Source of the DNA: DASUPK01 sp963795665 | Lineage (GTDB): Bacteria; Actinomycetota; Thermoleophilia; Solirubrobacterales; 70-9 | NCBI GenBank assembly: GCA_963795665.1 | Contig: CAWCIP010000009.1 | Span: forward strand, 1 to 64,000 | DNA length: 64,000 nucleotides | Direction: 5' to 3' | Shown here: piece after piece, positions 9,151 through 17,143 of the stretch | Layout of the letters: each line of letters opens with the position of its first letter | Position numbering within the stretch: the stretch's first letter is position 1 | The notes under the pieces: model-generated | Databases searched by the model: none | The model's input: only the letters and a program-made list of their open reading frames with translations | Told to the model about the DNA's origin: nothing | Position numbers and translations under genes: made by a program

Positions 9151-10618
9151 GCCGAGGATTGTGGCGGATGTAGGTCACGATCAGCGCCACGATTGCGGCC
9201 GCGGAGAAGCAGGAGAGACCAAGAGCCCATCCCGAGGTCACGTCGCTGAGCCAGTGAACCCGCAGATAGACGCGGGTGAGACCGACGAGCGCGGCGAGCG
9301 CGATGCCGGCCCCTATCACCAGGCTGCGCCTGGTGATGCCCGGAACGAGCCGCAGCGAGATCGTGACCGCCAGCCAGACATAGAGCGTCGAGTAGGCGGC
9401 GTGCCCGCTCGGGAAGGATGAGCTGTGCGCCGAGACGAGTGGGTCGGGTGGACGCGGCCGGTCCGTCCAGGCCTTGATCCCGTGGACGAGCAGGATCGTC
9501 AGCACCATGCCGGCGACCAGCACCCAGAACTCCGTCCACCGGCGCCACGCGGCCAGGGCGATCGCGGCAAGGACCGCGATCGGCCAGGTCACCCACCCCG
9601 AGCCCAGGTAGGTGAGCCCCTTGGCGGCGTGATCGAGCCAGGAGGCACTGAGGTGGTTGACGACGTTGAGGGCCGTCTGGTCGCCGGGAGTGGGCCCGGG
9701 GTCCCCGGAGATCACGGCCCAGTAGGCGATCACCACGAAGAGCCCGACCGAGAGGGCCGCCAGCAGGGTTGTCAGCTCCAGGCCGAGCCCGCCTGGAGTC
9801 AGCCTCCGGCCGAGAAACGCGAACTGCGGGCGGAGTCGCCGCCCCAGAGCCAGGACCGGGCGAAGCAGCCGCCGCTTCTCCATCTCCGCCGCGATCTTTC
9901 CCCGGTTCTCCGGCTCGCGCAGGAACCGGAAGGCAAGAAAGAGCCCGACCCCCACCCCGATGACGATCGCGAACACCAGCAGGCCCTTGCCGACGACCTT
10001 CGTGACGGTGTCGAGGCTCTGCGCGAAGAAGTAGCCGGCCATGATCAGCCCGGTCGACCAGAGGCCGGTGCCGAGAATGCTGAACGGCGCGAAGTTTCGA
10101 TACGGCATCCGGCTGCTGCCGGCGATGAACGGGGCCAGCGCCCGCACCAACCCGATGAAGCGGCCGATCAGGATCGTCCTGCCGCCGTAGCGGGCGAAAT
10201 AGGCCTCCACCTGCTCGAGGCGCTCGTCGGTGATCCGGAAGCGCCTGCCGTGCTTGACGAGAAACCCGCGGCCGAGCTTCGCCCCGAGCAGGAAGCTGAC
10301 CGAGTCCCCTGCGAACGCGCACGCCCAGGTGATCGCCAGGATGACCGGCAAGGAGATGTCGCCCTGCCCGGCCACTGCGCCGCCGAGCATCACGGTGAAC
10401 TCGCCCGGCGCGATCAGCCCGACGAACGCACCGGTCTCGAGAAAGGCGAGCGCGCCTACCAGCAGGTAGGTCCAGGCCCCCAGCCCGTTGGATAGATCCT
10501 GAATCGCCCCCTCCAGGTCGATGTGCGGCAGATCTCCCCGGAAGACGAAGAAGGCGACGATCGCGGCCGCAAGCAGTCCGCGGCGAACCCATTTCCAGCT
10601 GATCCGCTGCGGGCTCAT
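9098..10618 (-). CDS. DedA/VTT - PAP2 phosphatase fusion membrane protein
   Basis: A 506-residue polytopic protein with two domains. Residues ~20-220 are DedA/VTT (GAFVGLIAPGEFTVMLGG; FIGLVRALAPFIAGSSRMP). After a short cytosolic linker, residues ~290-485 are PAP2 with the complete phosphatase signature: KAWTDRPRP near 381, PSGHA near 402, and RVYLRVHWLSD near 447. DedA proteins translocate or recycle lipids, including undecaprenyl phosphate. PAP2 enzymes dephosphorylate undecaprenyl pyrophosphate or phosphatidate. The fusion could therefore dephosphorylate and flip the same lipid carrier; this is inference. It starts in a 4-base ATGA overlap with the ispE stop. Confidence 0.9.
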   Translation of the reverse strand: MSPQRISWKWVRRGLLAAAIVAFFVFRGDLPHIDLEGAIQDLSNGLGAWTYLLVGALAFLETGAFVGLIAPGEFTVMLGGAVAGQGDISLPVILAITWACAFAGDSVSFLLGAKLGRGFLVKHGRRFRITDERLEQVEAYFARYGGRTILIGRFIGLVRALAPFIAGSSRMPYRNFAPFSILGTGLWSTGLIMAGYFFAQSLDTVTKVVGKGLLVFAIVIGVGVGLFLAFRFLREPENRGKIAAEMEKRRLLRPVLALGRRLRPQFAFLGRRLTPGGLGLELTTLLAALSVGLFVVIAYWAVISGDPGPTPGDQTALNVVNHLSASWLDHAAKGLTYLGSGWVTWPIAVLAAIALAAWRRWTEFWVLVAGMVLTILLVHGIKAWTDRPRPPDPLVSAHSSSFPSGHAAYSTLYVWLAVTISLRLVPGITRRSLVIGAGIALAALVGLTRVYLRVHWLSDVTSGWALGLSCFSAAAIVALIVTYIRHNPRRVAAPELDPRAGAGAGH

Positions 10619-11469
10619 TCCGCCAGCGGCGCCGTCGCCAGTGCGCCGGGGAATCCCCCGCGGAGGCTCTCGACCGCCGCCACCGCGTCATCCGCGGTCG
10701 GATAGAGGCCGAACGCCGTCGGCCCTGACCCCGTCACCATCGCGTGAGCCGCGCCGGCCTCCTCCAGGGCGCGCAGCGCGTCCTCGATCTCCGGCCGCAG
10801 CGAGATCGCCGCCGGCTGCAGGTCGTTGACCAGGTTCTCCCGGTAGTCGAGCGGGGATCCGCCCTCGTCCACGGCGTCTCGGAGACGGCGGCGAATCGCC
10901 TCCAGCTCGGACTCGCCCCGAGGTGTGCCGAGCCGGTCGGCCTCGGCATAGACGTCGGCCGTCGCCAACCCCTCGGCCTGCGGGATCAGCACCACCCCGT
11001 GCTCGGCGGGCGGAGGCGCCGGCTCGATCACCTCTCCCGCGCCGGCTACCAGGCAGGGGCGGGGCTGTAGCTGCGACGGGACATCGGCCCCGATCTCGGC
11101 GGCGATCGACCGCAGACCCTCCACCTCGCCCCGGGCGAGCCGCAGGACGGCCGCCGCATCGGCGCTACCGCCACCGAGCCCGGCAGCGACAGGGACGCGC
11201 TTGGTGACCTCGATGCGGAGCGGCGGTCCGCTCCAGCCGTTCTCCCTGAGCGCGAGCAGGGCCTTGGCGGTCAGATCGGGGCCCTCGATCCCCTCGCAGA
11301 CCACCTCGTCGGCCTCCGACGCGCTGAGCTGCAGCCGATCGGCGAGCTCCAGCGGCTCGAACAGCGAGCGGATCTCGTGCAGCCCGTCCTCTCGGGTCGG
11401 GCCCACATACAGGCAGAGGTTGAGCTTTGCGGGCGCGAGCATCGTGCCCGGCAGCTCCTCGACGCTCAT
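10615..11469 (-). CDS. ispE: 4-diphosphocytidyl-2-C-methyl-D-erythritol kinase
   Basis: Phosphorylates CDP-methylerythritol in the MEP isoprenoid pathway. The GHMP-kinase landmarks are an N-terminal APAKLNLCLYVG with HEIRSLFEPL, the ATP loop VAAGLGGGSADAAAVLR, and the C-terminal MVTGSGPTAFGL. From the chosen ATG at 11469 it is 284 residues, normal for IspE. An upstream in-frame start at 11514 would lie inside rsmA. The 11469 start forms an ATGA overlap with the rsmA stop, and its own stop overlaps the next gene the same way, so expression is coupled along tatD-rsmA-ispE. The rsmA-ispE adjacency is well known in Actinobacteria. Confidence 0.94.
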   Translation of the reverse strand: MSVEELPGTMLAPAKLNLCLYVGPTREDGLHEIRSLFEPLELADRLQLSASEADEVVCEGIEGPDLTAKALLALRENGWSGPPLRIEVTKRVPVAAGLGGGSADAAAVLRLARGEVEGLRSIAAEIGADVPSQLQPRPCLVAGAGEVIEPAPPPAEHGVVLIPQAEGLATADVYAEADRLGTPRGESELEAIRRRLRDAVDEGGSPLDYRENLVNDLQPAAISLRPEIEDALRALEEAGAAHAMVTGSGPTAFGLYPTADDAVAAVESLRGGFPGALATAPLAE

Positions 11470-12275
11470 CGCTTCTTCGCCTCCTTGGCGAGCGCCTCGG
11501 CGAACCGCACCCACTCCTCCGGCGAGAGCGTCTCCGCGCGCGCGTCGGCGGCCTTGCCGAGCTCAGCCAGGGCGAGCCGGGCCGGCTCGCGGCTTCCGGC
11601 CCGGGCCAGCTCCAGGGAGCCGGGCAGCGCCTTGCGCCGGTGGGTGAACGCGAGGCGAACGAGCGCCGCGAGGTCCCGCGAGGCGCCCGGGCCCTTCCGG
11701 CGCAGCCGAAGCAGCGCCGAGCCGACTCGCGGCCGGGGCACGAAGACGGCGGGATCGACCGTGCGAAGCATCGTCACCTCGCAGGCGAGCTGGACCAGGA
11801 CGCTCGCGGAGCCGTACTCGCGCGTCCCGGGCTCGGCGCGGAGCCGGTCGGCGATCTCCCGCTGGACCATCACGACCCAGCTCTCCAGGCCCGGGAGCTC
11901 GTCGATGGTCCGGACCAGCAGCGGCGTTGCGATCGAGTATGGGAGGTTGGCGACCATCTTGGTCGGCGCCGGCGTCAGATCGCCGAGGGCGATCCGCATC
12001 GCGTCGCCCCAGACGAGCTTGACGTTGCCCGCCTCCTCGGCCAGTGGCATGAGCTCGTCGCGCAGACGCTCGTCGACCTCGATCACGTGCAGGCAGCCGA
12101 CCGCCGGGGCCAGCCGCTCGGTGAGGGCTCCGCCCCCTCCTCCCACCTCGAGTACGACGTCGCTCGCCGAGAGGGCCGCCTCGCGGGCGATCGCGTCCAG
12201 CAGGTTCGGGTCGGCGAGGAAGTTCTGGCCCAGCCGGCGCGGCGAGCGCTCCGGCGGCCCGGTGCCCCTCACCAC
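11466..12275 (-). CDS. rsmA: 16S rRNA (adenine1518/1519-N6)-dimethyltransferase
   Basis: KsgA/RsmA dimethylates two adjacent adenines in helix 45 of 16S rRNA late in 30S assembly. It shows RRLGQNFLADPNLLDAIA, the SAM-binding VVLEVGGGGGALTERL, the acidic VIEVDERLRD and the catalytic NLPYSIATPLL (NLPY). Length 269 residues is standard. It begins at a GTG whose first bases overlap the tatD stop by 7 bases and ends in an ATGA overlap with ispE. Loss of this enzyme commonly gives kasugamycin resistance; nothing here suggests inactivity. Confidence 0.95.
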   Translation of the reverse strand: MVRGTGPPERSPRRLGQNFLADPNLLDAIAREAALSASDVVLEVGGGGGALTERLAPAVGCLHVIEVDERLRDELMPLAEEAGNVKLVWGDAMRIALGDLTPAPTKMVANLPYSIATPLLVRTIDELPGLESWVVMVQREIADRLRAEPGTREYGSASVLVQLACEVTMLRTVDPAVFVPRPRVGSALLRLRRKGPGASRDLAALVRLAFTHRRKALPGSLELARAGSREPARLALAELGKAADARAETLSPEEWVRFAEALAKEAKKR

Positions 12276-13039
12276 CCGAGGACTCTCGCGGCGTTCGCCT
12301 CCACGATTCGCTCGAGCTCACCGTAGGGGACGCCGCGGACCTCGGCGAGCCGCTCGGCCGTGGCGACCACGTTCGCGGGCTGATTCGGCTTTCCCCTCAC
12401 CGGCTGCGGGGCGAGAAAGGGCGAGTCCGTCTCCACCAGCACCCGGTCCTCGGGCACGATCGCCGCCGACTCGCGAATCGCCTCCGCCTTCGGATAGGTG
12501 AGGTTCCCGGCGAACGAGCAGTACCAGCCGTGCTCGGCCGCCCTCTCGGCCCAGCGCGGCCCGGCGGAGAAGCAGTGCAGGATCACGGAGGCACCGTCGG
12601 CCTCCCGCCCGAGCGTCTCGAAAGCCTCCGAGACCGCGTCCTCCGATCCGTCGGCGTCACGAAGGTGGACCACGAGCGCCTTCCCCGTCCGCCCCGCGAT
12701 GGCGATCTGCGCGGCGAAGGCGCGTCGCTGGTCCTCCGGGTCGGAGCGGTCGCGATAGAAGTCGAGGCCCGTCTCGCCGACGGCGACCACGCCCGGCTGG
12801 GAGCAGAGCTCCTCGACCGCCTCCGCCGCGGCGTCATCGAAGCCGGCGGCGCTGTTCGGGTGGCGGCCGACGGAGGCAAAGACCCCATCGTTCTCCTGGG
12901 CCGACAAGACCGCAGCCGGGTTCGAGTCCTCGCCGAGACCTACGGTGAGGATTCGGGTCACGCCAGCCTCGCGGGCCGAGCGGACCAGCTCCGCCTCCGC
13001 CGGCTCGCAGAGCCCGAGGTGCGCGTGGGTATCGACCAC
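12269..13039 (-). CDS. tatD: TatD family metal-dependent DNase
   Basis: A 256-residue amidohydrolase-fold nuclease. The metal ligands are visible: DTHAHLGL at the N-terminus, GETGLDFYRD, VVHLRDAD, VILHCFS and VETDSPFLAPQPVRGKPN. TatD proteins are Mg-dependent 3'-5' exonucleases linked to DNA repair. It leads the rsmA-ispE operon. The GTG start at 13039 lies 7 bp after a TAGACT hexamer, suggesting the operon promoter sits here and gives a leaderless transcript. Confidence 0.93.
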   Translation of the reverse strand: MVDTHAHLGLCEPAEAELVRSAREAGVTRILTVGLGEDSNPAAVLSAQENDGVFASVGRHPNSAAGFDDAAAEAVEELCSQPGVVAVGETGLDFYRDRSDPEDQRRAFAAQIAIAGRTGKALVVHLRDADGSEDAVSEAFETLGREADGASVILHCFSAGPRWAERAAEHGWYCSFAGNLTYPKAEAIRESAAIVPEDRVLVETDSPFLAPQPVRGKPNQPANVVATAERLAEVRGVPYGELERIVEANAARVLGW

Positions 13040-13046
13040 GGCGCCG

Positions 13047-13052
13047 AGTCTA
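13047..13052 (-). promoter_or_regulatory. Putative leaderless -10 hexamer of the tatD-rsmA-ispE operon
   Basis: TAGACT on the minus strand, 7 bp before the tatD GTG, with no ribosome-binding site between them. Confidence 0.45.
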
Positions 13053-13069
13053 AGAGCGCCCGGTGGCCG

Positions 13070-13918
13070 CTACGGGCCCAGGTTCGTGAGGATGAAGTCG
13101 CGGTAGCTGTCGGAGCGGGTGTGAACCGACGGGAAGCCCTTCAGCCCGCAGATCACGAAGAAGAACGGGTTCCGCTTCGATCCCGGCGTCAGGCTGGCCT
13201 CGGCGGTTCCCACCAGGCGAGGTCCCGCGGGTGTGTTCGCGACGAGCGGTCCGCCGCTGTCGCCCTCGCAGATGCTTCTCCTCACAGGGCGACGCCTGAC
13301 CTTGTGCTTGATGCGGCGAACGGCGACGCCGACCTTGTGACCGGCGTCGCAGATCAGGAACGTCGGCGCCGGACAGAACCGCGCCATCACATTGGCCGCG
13401 GTCAGCAGGCCGAACCTCGCCTTGCCGACGATCAGCGGGTTGCGGTTGCCGAACCCGGCCACCGAGAGTCGCGCACCCGGCCGCGTGTAGGCGGCATCCT
13501 CGGCGGTGCTCGCCAGCTGGATCGGGCTCGCCGTGGTGGCGGCGTTGAGCGTCAGGATGGCGAGATCGCTCTCCAGGCCGTTCGCATATCCCGGCGCGAG
13601 GGCGACGGAGGTGACGCCGAACACCTCGCCCCCTGAGAACGCCGAGGTGGACCTCGTGCGCACGATCATCGTCGGCAGGCTTCCGACGCAATGCGCCGCC
13701 GTCAGCACCCGGGTCGGCGAGATCAAGGTGCCCGTGCAGAGCGTTCTTGGGGTCACGACCGCCGCGGCGAATCCCCACTGGTCGATGTTCGCGACGGTGC
13801 CGCCGATCACGCTCGTCCGTGCGCGCGGCTTGGCGCTCGCCGACCCTGCGGCAAGCAACCCGATCAGGCAAACGGCACAGAGAGCCACCGCTCCCGCCCT
13901 GGCGATCCGAGAGGGCAT
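13070..13918 (-). CDS. Secreted S1 (trypsin-like) serine protease
   Basis: A 282-residue exported protease. Residues 1-29 are a signal peptide ending GSASA. VIGG (37-40) resembles the mature N-terminus of trypsins. The triad is complete: His76 in TAAHC, Asp118 in SDLAIL and Ser221 in GDSGGP. Just before the serine motif is an unusually basic stretch (VRRIKHKVRRRPVRR, about 200-214), probably a surface loop near the active site. Substrate unknown. It sits between metG and tatD, where other Actinobacteria often have a resuscitation-promoting factor after tatD, so it is likely an insertion into a conserved neighbourhood. The start is supported by a TAACCT hexamer 7 bp upstream. Confidence 0.9.
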   Translation of the reverse strand: MPSRIARAGAVALCAVCLIGLLAAGSASAKPRARTSVIGGTVANIDQWGFAAAVVTPRTLCTGTLISPTRVLTAAHCVGSLPTMIVRTRSTSAFSGGEVFGVTSVALAPGYANGLESDLAILTLNAATTASPIQLASTAEDAAYTRPGARLSVAGFGNRNPLIVGKARFGLLTAANVMARFCPAPTFLICDAGHKVGVAVRRIKHKVRRRPVRRSICEGDSGGPLVANTPAGPRLVGTAEASLTPGSKRNPFFFVICGLKGFPSVHTRSDSYRDFILTNLGP

Positions 13919-13925
13919 CGGCCCG

Positions 13926-13931
13926 AGGTTA
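13926..13931 (-). promoter_or_regulatory. Putative leaderless -10 hexamer of the S1 protease gene
   Basis: TAACCT on the minus strand, 7 bp before the ATG at 13918, in the short gap after the small secreted-protein gene. Confidence 0.4.
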
Positions 13932-13945
13932 GCCCCTGGCCTTCT

Positions 13946-14374
13946 CTATCGCTTGAGCCTGAATGCGCGCGAGATGGTGTCGGTCGCCCCGGTGGTCGGG
14001 TCCGTGGCGGTCAGCGTCTCGGTCAGCTTGAACCTGCCCGCGTTCTCCTTGATCGTCTTGAGGGCCTTGCCCTTCACGATCAGGGCGAGACCGAACAGCT
14101 CATTCGGCCCGAAGGAACCGGAATCCCCGAACGGGATGCGCGCCCCGAGCCCCTTGAGCACTCCCGTGCCCGTGACGTTGCAGGCCACCGAGCAGACCGC
14201 GACCGGCTGGATGTGCTTCCTGACCTTGACCTTGCCCTTGGTGACCCAGTTGACGATGGCGCCGGACTTGTGGGCAACCGGCCCACCGGCCGCCGCACCC
14301 GACGCCGGTGCCACGAGCACAGCGATGACTGCGAGTACCGCGAAAAAGCTCCCAATGCGAGACGTCCTGCTCAT
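13946..14374 (-). CDS. Small secreted protein, unknown function
   Basis: A 142-residue protein with a clear signal peptide (FFAVLAVIAVLVAPASGAAA, cleavage near 25-30). The mature part is Gly/Lys-rich, predicted mainly beta, with only two cysteines, in CSVAC (61 and 65), probably a disulfide or a metal site. It ends in FRLKR. A ribosome-binding site (GGGAGGA) precedes the ATG. It lies upstream of the S1 protease on the same strand, 28 bases apart, so the protease may act on it or share its regulation. No family recognised. Confidence 0.65.
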   Translation of the reverse strand: MSRTSRIGSFFAVLAVIAVLVAPASGAAAGGPVAHKSGAIVNWVTKGKVKVRKHIQPVAVCSVACNVTGTGVLKGLGARIPFGDSGSFGPNELFGLALIVKGKALKTIKENAGRFKLTETLTATDPTTGATDTISRAFRLKR

Positions 14375-14459
14375 CGAAATCCTCCCTGAATCGCCGTTCG
14401 GACTAGCCGAGCCACACTACCACGGAGGTTCCGGCCCATCGGGAGGCCGGTACGTCCGG

Positions 14460-15959
14460 CTACGCCGTTTGGAGCTTGGGAAACAGCGGGGCCAGCTCGC
14501 CCAGGGCCTGACCGCCGCCGCGTGAGCCGAACTCGGCCAGCTCCCGGCCGGGCTGATCGAGGGCTTCGAGCAGCCGCCCCGTCGTCTCCGGCATGTAGGC
14601 GTGCAGCAAGAGCGTCGTCACCCGCAGCCCCTCCGCGAGGCCGTAGAGGACCGCATCGAGCTTCGCTGCCGCCGAATCGTCCTTCGCCAGCTCCCACGGC
14701 TTCGTCTCCTCGACGTATTGATTGAGGCGGCGGACCAGCTTCCAGATCTCCTCCAGCGCCTGGGTCAGCTCCGCGTCGTCCAGAAGCGAGCGCACCCGGT
14801 CCGGCGCGCCCTCGAGGTCGCCCGCCAGGTCGGCCTCCGCCTCCGCCTCCGGCACTACTCCGTCGCGGTAGCGGCCGATCATCGAGAGCACCCGGTTGGC
14901 GAGGTTCCCGTACTGGTCTGCGAGCTCGGTCTCGTAGCGCGACTCGAAGCCGGCGGGCGAGATCTGCCCGTCCTGGCCGAAGGAGACCTCGCGGAAGCAG
15001 TAGAAGCGCAGCGCGTCGGCGCCGAACTTGGCGATCACCTCGTCCGGGTCGAGCACGTTGCCGAGCGACTTGGACATCTTGTGCCCCTCCATCAGGAGGA
15101 AGCCGTGGATGAACATCCGCTCCGGCAGCTCGATCTCCGCGGCCATCAGGAACGCCGGCCAGTAGACCGCGTGAAACTTGAGGATGTCCTTGGCGAGGAT
15201 GTGGAACGGGGGCCAGAACTGCTCGGTCACGTCCTTGCCGTCGATCGCGTAGCCGAGCGCCGTGTAGTAGTTGAGCAGCGCGTCGAACCAGACGTAGATC
15301 ACCTGGTCGGTGTCCCACGGGACCGGCACGCCCCACTTCAGCGTCGGGCGCGAGAGCGACACGTCCTGGAGGCCCCGCTTGATGAAGGCGAGCGCCTCGT
15401 TGCTCCGGAAGCTCGGCACGACGAAGTCGGGGCGCTCCTCGTAGAGCCTCTCGAGATCCGACTGGAAGGAGGAGAGCTTGAAGAACCAGTTCCTCTGCTC
15501 CTCCCGGGTGAGCGGGATCTGGTGGATCGGGCAGGTGTTGTCCGGCCCGATCTCCGACTCCGTCTTGAAATCGGCGCACCGCGGGCAGTACCAGCCCTCG
15601 TACATCCCCTCGTAGACGTGGCCGTTGTCGTGGACGCGCTGAACGATCTCCTGGACCCGCTCCATGTGTCCCTCATCGGTCGTGCGGATGAAGAAGTCGT
15701 TGGAGGCGTTGATCTTGGCCGCCATCTCCTTGAAGCGGGGCGCGAGCCGGTCGCCCAGTTCGCGCGGGGTGACCCCCTCTGCCTCGGCCTGCTGCGCCAC
15801 CGGCTCCCCGTGCTCGTCGGTCCCGGTCAGGAAGAAGACGTCCTCGCCGCGCTGGCGGTGGTGGCGGGCGAGGATGTCCGCGGCGATCGTCGAGTAGGCA
15901 TGGCCCAGGTGGGGCTCGCCGTTGACGTAGTAGATCGGGGTGGTGACGTAGAAGCTCAC
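14460..15959 (-). CDS. metG: Methionyl-tRNA synthetase
   Basis: Charges tRNA-Met. It has the class I signatures HLGH (in NGEPHLGHAYSTIAADILA) and KMSKS (in EGHKMSKSLGNVLDPDEV), the zinc knuckle YCPRCADFKTE with CPIHQ, and the anticodon-binding helical domain to residue 499. There is no C-terminal tRNA-binding extension, as in other short bacterial MetRS. The GTG at 15959 is chosen because VSFYVTTPIYYV is the natural N-terminus; an in-frame ATG at 16007 would lie inside the RemA-like gene. The gene follows RemA-like by 16 bases. Confidence 0.95.
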   Translation of the reverse strand: MSFYVTTPIYYVNGEPHLGHAYSTIAADILARHHRQRGEDVFFLTGTDEHGEPVAQQAEAEGVTPRELGDRLAPRFKEMAAKINASNDFFIRTTDEGHMERVQEIVQRVHDNGHVYEGMYEGWYCPRCADFKTESEIGPDNTCPIHQIPLTREEQRNWFFKLSSFQSDLERLYEERPDFVVPSFRSNEALAFIKRGLQDVSLSRPTLKWGVPVPWDTDQVIYVWFDALLNYYTALGYAIDGKDVTEQFWPPFHILAKDILKFHAVYWPAFLMAAEIELPERMFIHGFLLMEGHKMSKSLGNVLDPDEVIAKFGADALRFYCFREVSFGQDGQISPAGFESRYETELADQYGNLANRVLSMIGRYRDGVVPEAEAEADLAGDLEGAPDRVRSLLDDAELTQALEEIWKLVRRLNQYVEETKPWELAKDDSAAAKLDAVLYGLAEGLRVTTLLLHAYMPETTGRLLEALDQPGRELAEFGSRGGGQALGELAPLFPKLQTA

Positions 15960-15975
15960 GGAAACGTGAGCGTAC

Positions 15976-16242
15976 TTACAGAAGCTTCTCCTGCCCCTTC
16001 GCGCCACTGCGGCGGCGGCGCGGGATGCCCGCGGCCTCGGTCAGAGCCTCCTCGACGTCGGCGAGGATCGCCCGCTCCGAGCGCGAGGCGACGATCGGCT
16101 CAGCCAGATCGTCGACGTGGACGTAGGTCCGCCGTCCCTCGCCCCGGTCCTTCGGGTCCAGCGGGACCAGGGCGTAGATTCGGTCCGCTCGGGCGAACTT
16201 CCCGTACCCCAGCGAAACCATGCGTGGGTCGCGCTTGGCCAT
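15976..16242 (-). CDS. RemA/DUF370-like regulatory protein
   Basis: An 88-residue protein matching the RemA (DUF370) family. It shows SLGYGKFARADRIYALVPL (RemA: GYGN...NR), then GEGRRTYVHVDDL, and SERAILADVEEAL in the place of the RemA DNA-binding half. RemA activates biofilm-matrix genes in Bacillus by oligomerising on DNA. Its role here is unknown, although the window contains a large exopolysaccharide locus. A second ATG seven codons in (16221) is an equally good start. It is directly upstream of metG and divergent from the MpaB-like gene, overlapping that gene's first bases. Confidence 0.7.
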   Translation of the reverse strand: MAKRDPRMVSLGYGKFARADRIYALVPLDPKDRGEGRRTYVHVDDLAEPIVASRSERAILADVEEALTEAAGIPRRRRSGAKGQEKLL

Positions 16243-17065
16243 CTCGCTTCGACATCAAGGTAGCGCCGCTGACGGTCGTCAGGGACCGCTGGTCGAGCCG
16301 GGCTCGGTGGCCCGCCGGGTCGCCGGCGAGGGGGTCCTGCTGCTCGGCGGCGGCCGGGCGCTCATCCTCCAGGTCGCGGAGCCACGCGTGGCCGCGGGGG
16401 TGGCGCGGTTCTCGAGCTACCGAGAAGCCCCCTGGCGGCGGCTCTACCGGACCATCGACGTGACCACCCGCATCGTCTTCGGCGAGGGCCCGGAATCGGC
16501 CGAGGCCGCGGTGGGATTGCGCCGGGTGCACCAGAGGATCCGCGGCCGCGACGACTCCGGCCGCGCCTATCGCGCTCTCGACCCCAGGCTGCTCATGTGG
16601 GTGCAGGCCACGCTGCTCGACACCTCGCTGCTGATCTACGACCGTTACGTCCGCCGCCTCGGCGACGACGAGCGGGCGGCGTACTACGAGGAGATGAAGC
16701 CGGTTGGCGAGGCGTATGGCATCCCGCGCCGCCGCATGCCGCGAGATTGGGCCGCGTTCCGGGAGTACTTCGAGGAGATGGTTGCGAGGGGCCTCCGGGT
16801 CACGCCGGCCACCAGGGAGGTCGCGGACTCGGTGCTCAACCCTGAGCTGCCGCTCCCGGCGAGGCTGCCCGCCCGGCCGGCGGTCGAGGCCCTGCGCCTG
16901 CTGACCGTGGGCACGCTGCCTGGACACCTGCGCGAGTCGCTTGGCCTGGAATGGGGACCGCTCCGCGAGCGGCTGCTGGCGGCCTCGCAGGGCACCATCC
17001 GCCGGCTGCTCCCCCTGGCGCCGGGGCCGCTGCGCAGGTTTCCCGCAGCGCGGCGCGCCGCATAG
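16220..17065 (+). CDS. MpaB/DUF2236 (oxygenase-like) family protein
   Basis: A 281-residue protein of the DUF2236 family, which includes rubber oxygenase Lcp and fungal MpaB. Recognisable landmarks are GSVARRVAGEGVLLLGGGRA, VHQRIRG, YRALDPRLLMWVQATLLDT and AYGIPRRRMPRDWAAFREYF. Two positions usually histidine in the family as I recall it (QVAHP and WVHATL) are Glu and Gln here, so haem ligation or catalysis may be lost. The start is uncertain: ATG 16220 or TTG 16235. It is divergent from the RemA-like gene. Substrate unknown. Confidence 0.78.
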   Translation: MRGSRLAISLRHQGSAADGRQGPLVEPGSVARRVAGEGVLLLGGGRALILQVAEPRVAAGVARFSSYREAPWRRLYRTIDVTTRIVFGEGPESAEAAVGLRRVHQRIRGRDDSGRAYRALDPRLLMWVQATLLDTSLLIYDRYVRRLGDDERAAYYEEMKPVGEAYGIPRRRMPRDWAAFREYFEEMVARGLRVTPATREVADSVLNPELPLPARLPARPAVEALRLLTVGTLPGHLRESLGLEWGPLRERLLAASQGTIRRLLPLAPGPLRRFPAARRAA

Positions 17066-17143
17066 CGCGGCCGCGCGGGCCGATCGATCCTTGATCCTGG
17101 AATTAGGCGGATCCTCTTTCATCGCCCGCCGACGCCGCAGGGA

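Noticed and set aside
9425..10495. A 356-codon plus-strand frame opposite the DedA-PAP2 gene
   Set aside because: Hydrophilic Arg/Pro/Asp low-complexity shadow of an intact, well-supported membrane protein.
12915..12945. GGGTTCGAGTCC resembling a tRNA T-loop
   Set aside because: It lies wholly within the intact tatD coding sequence and no cloverleaf surrounds it.
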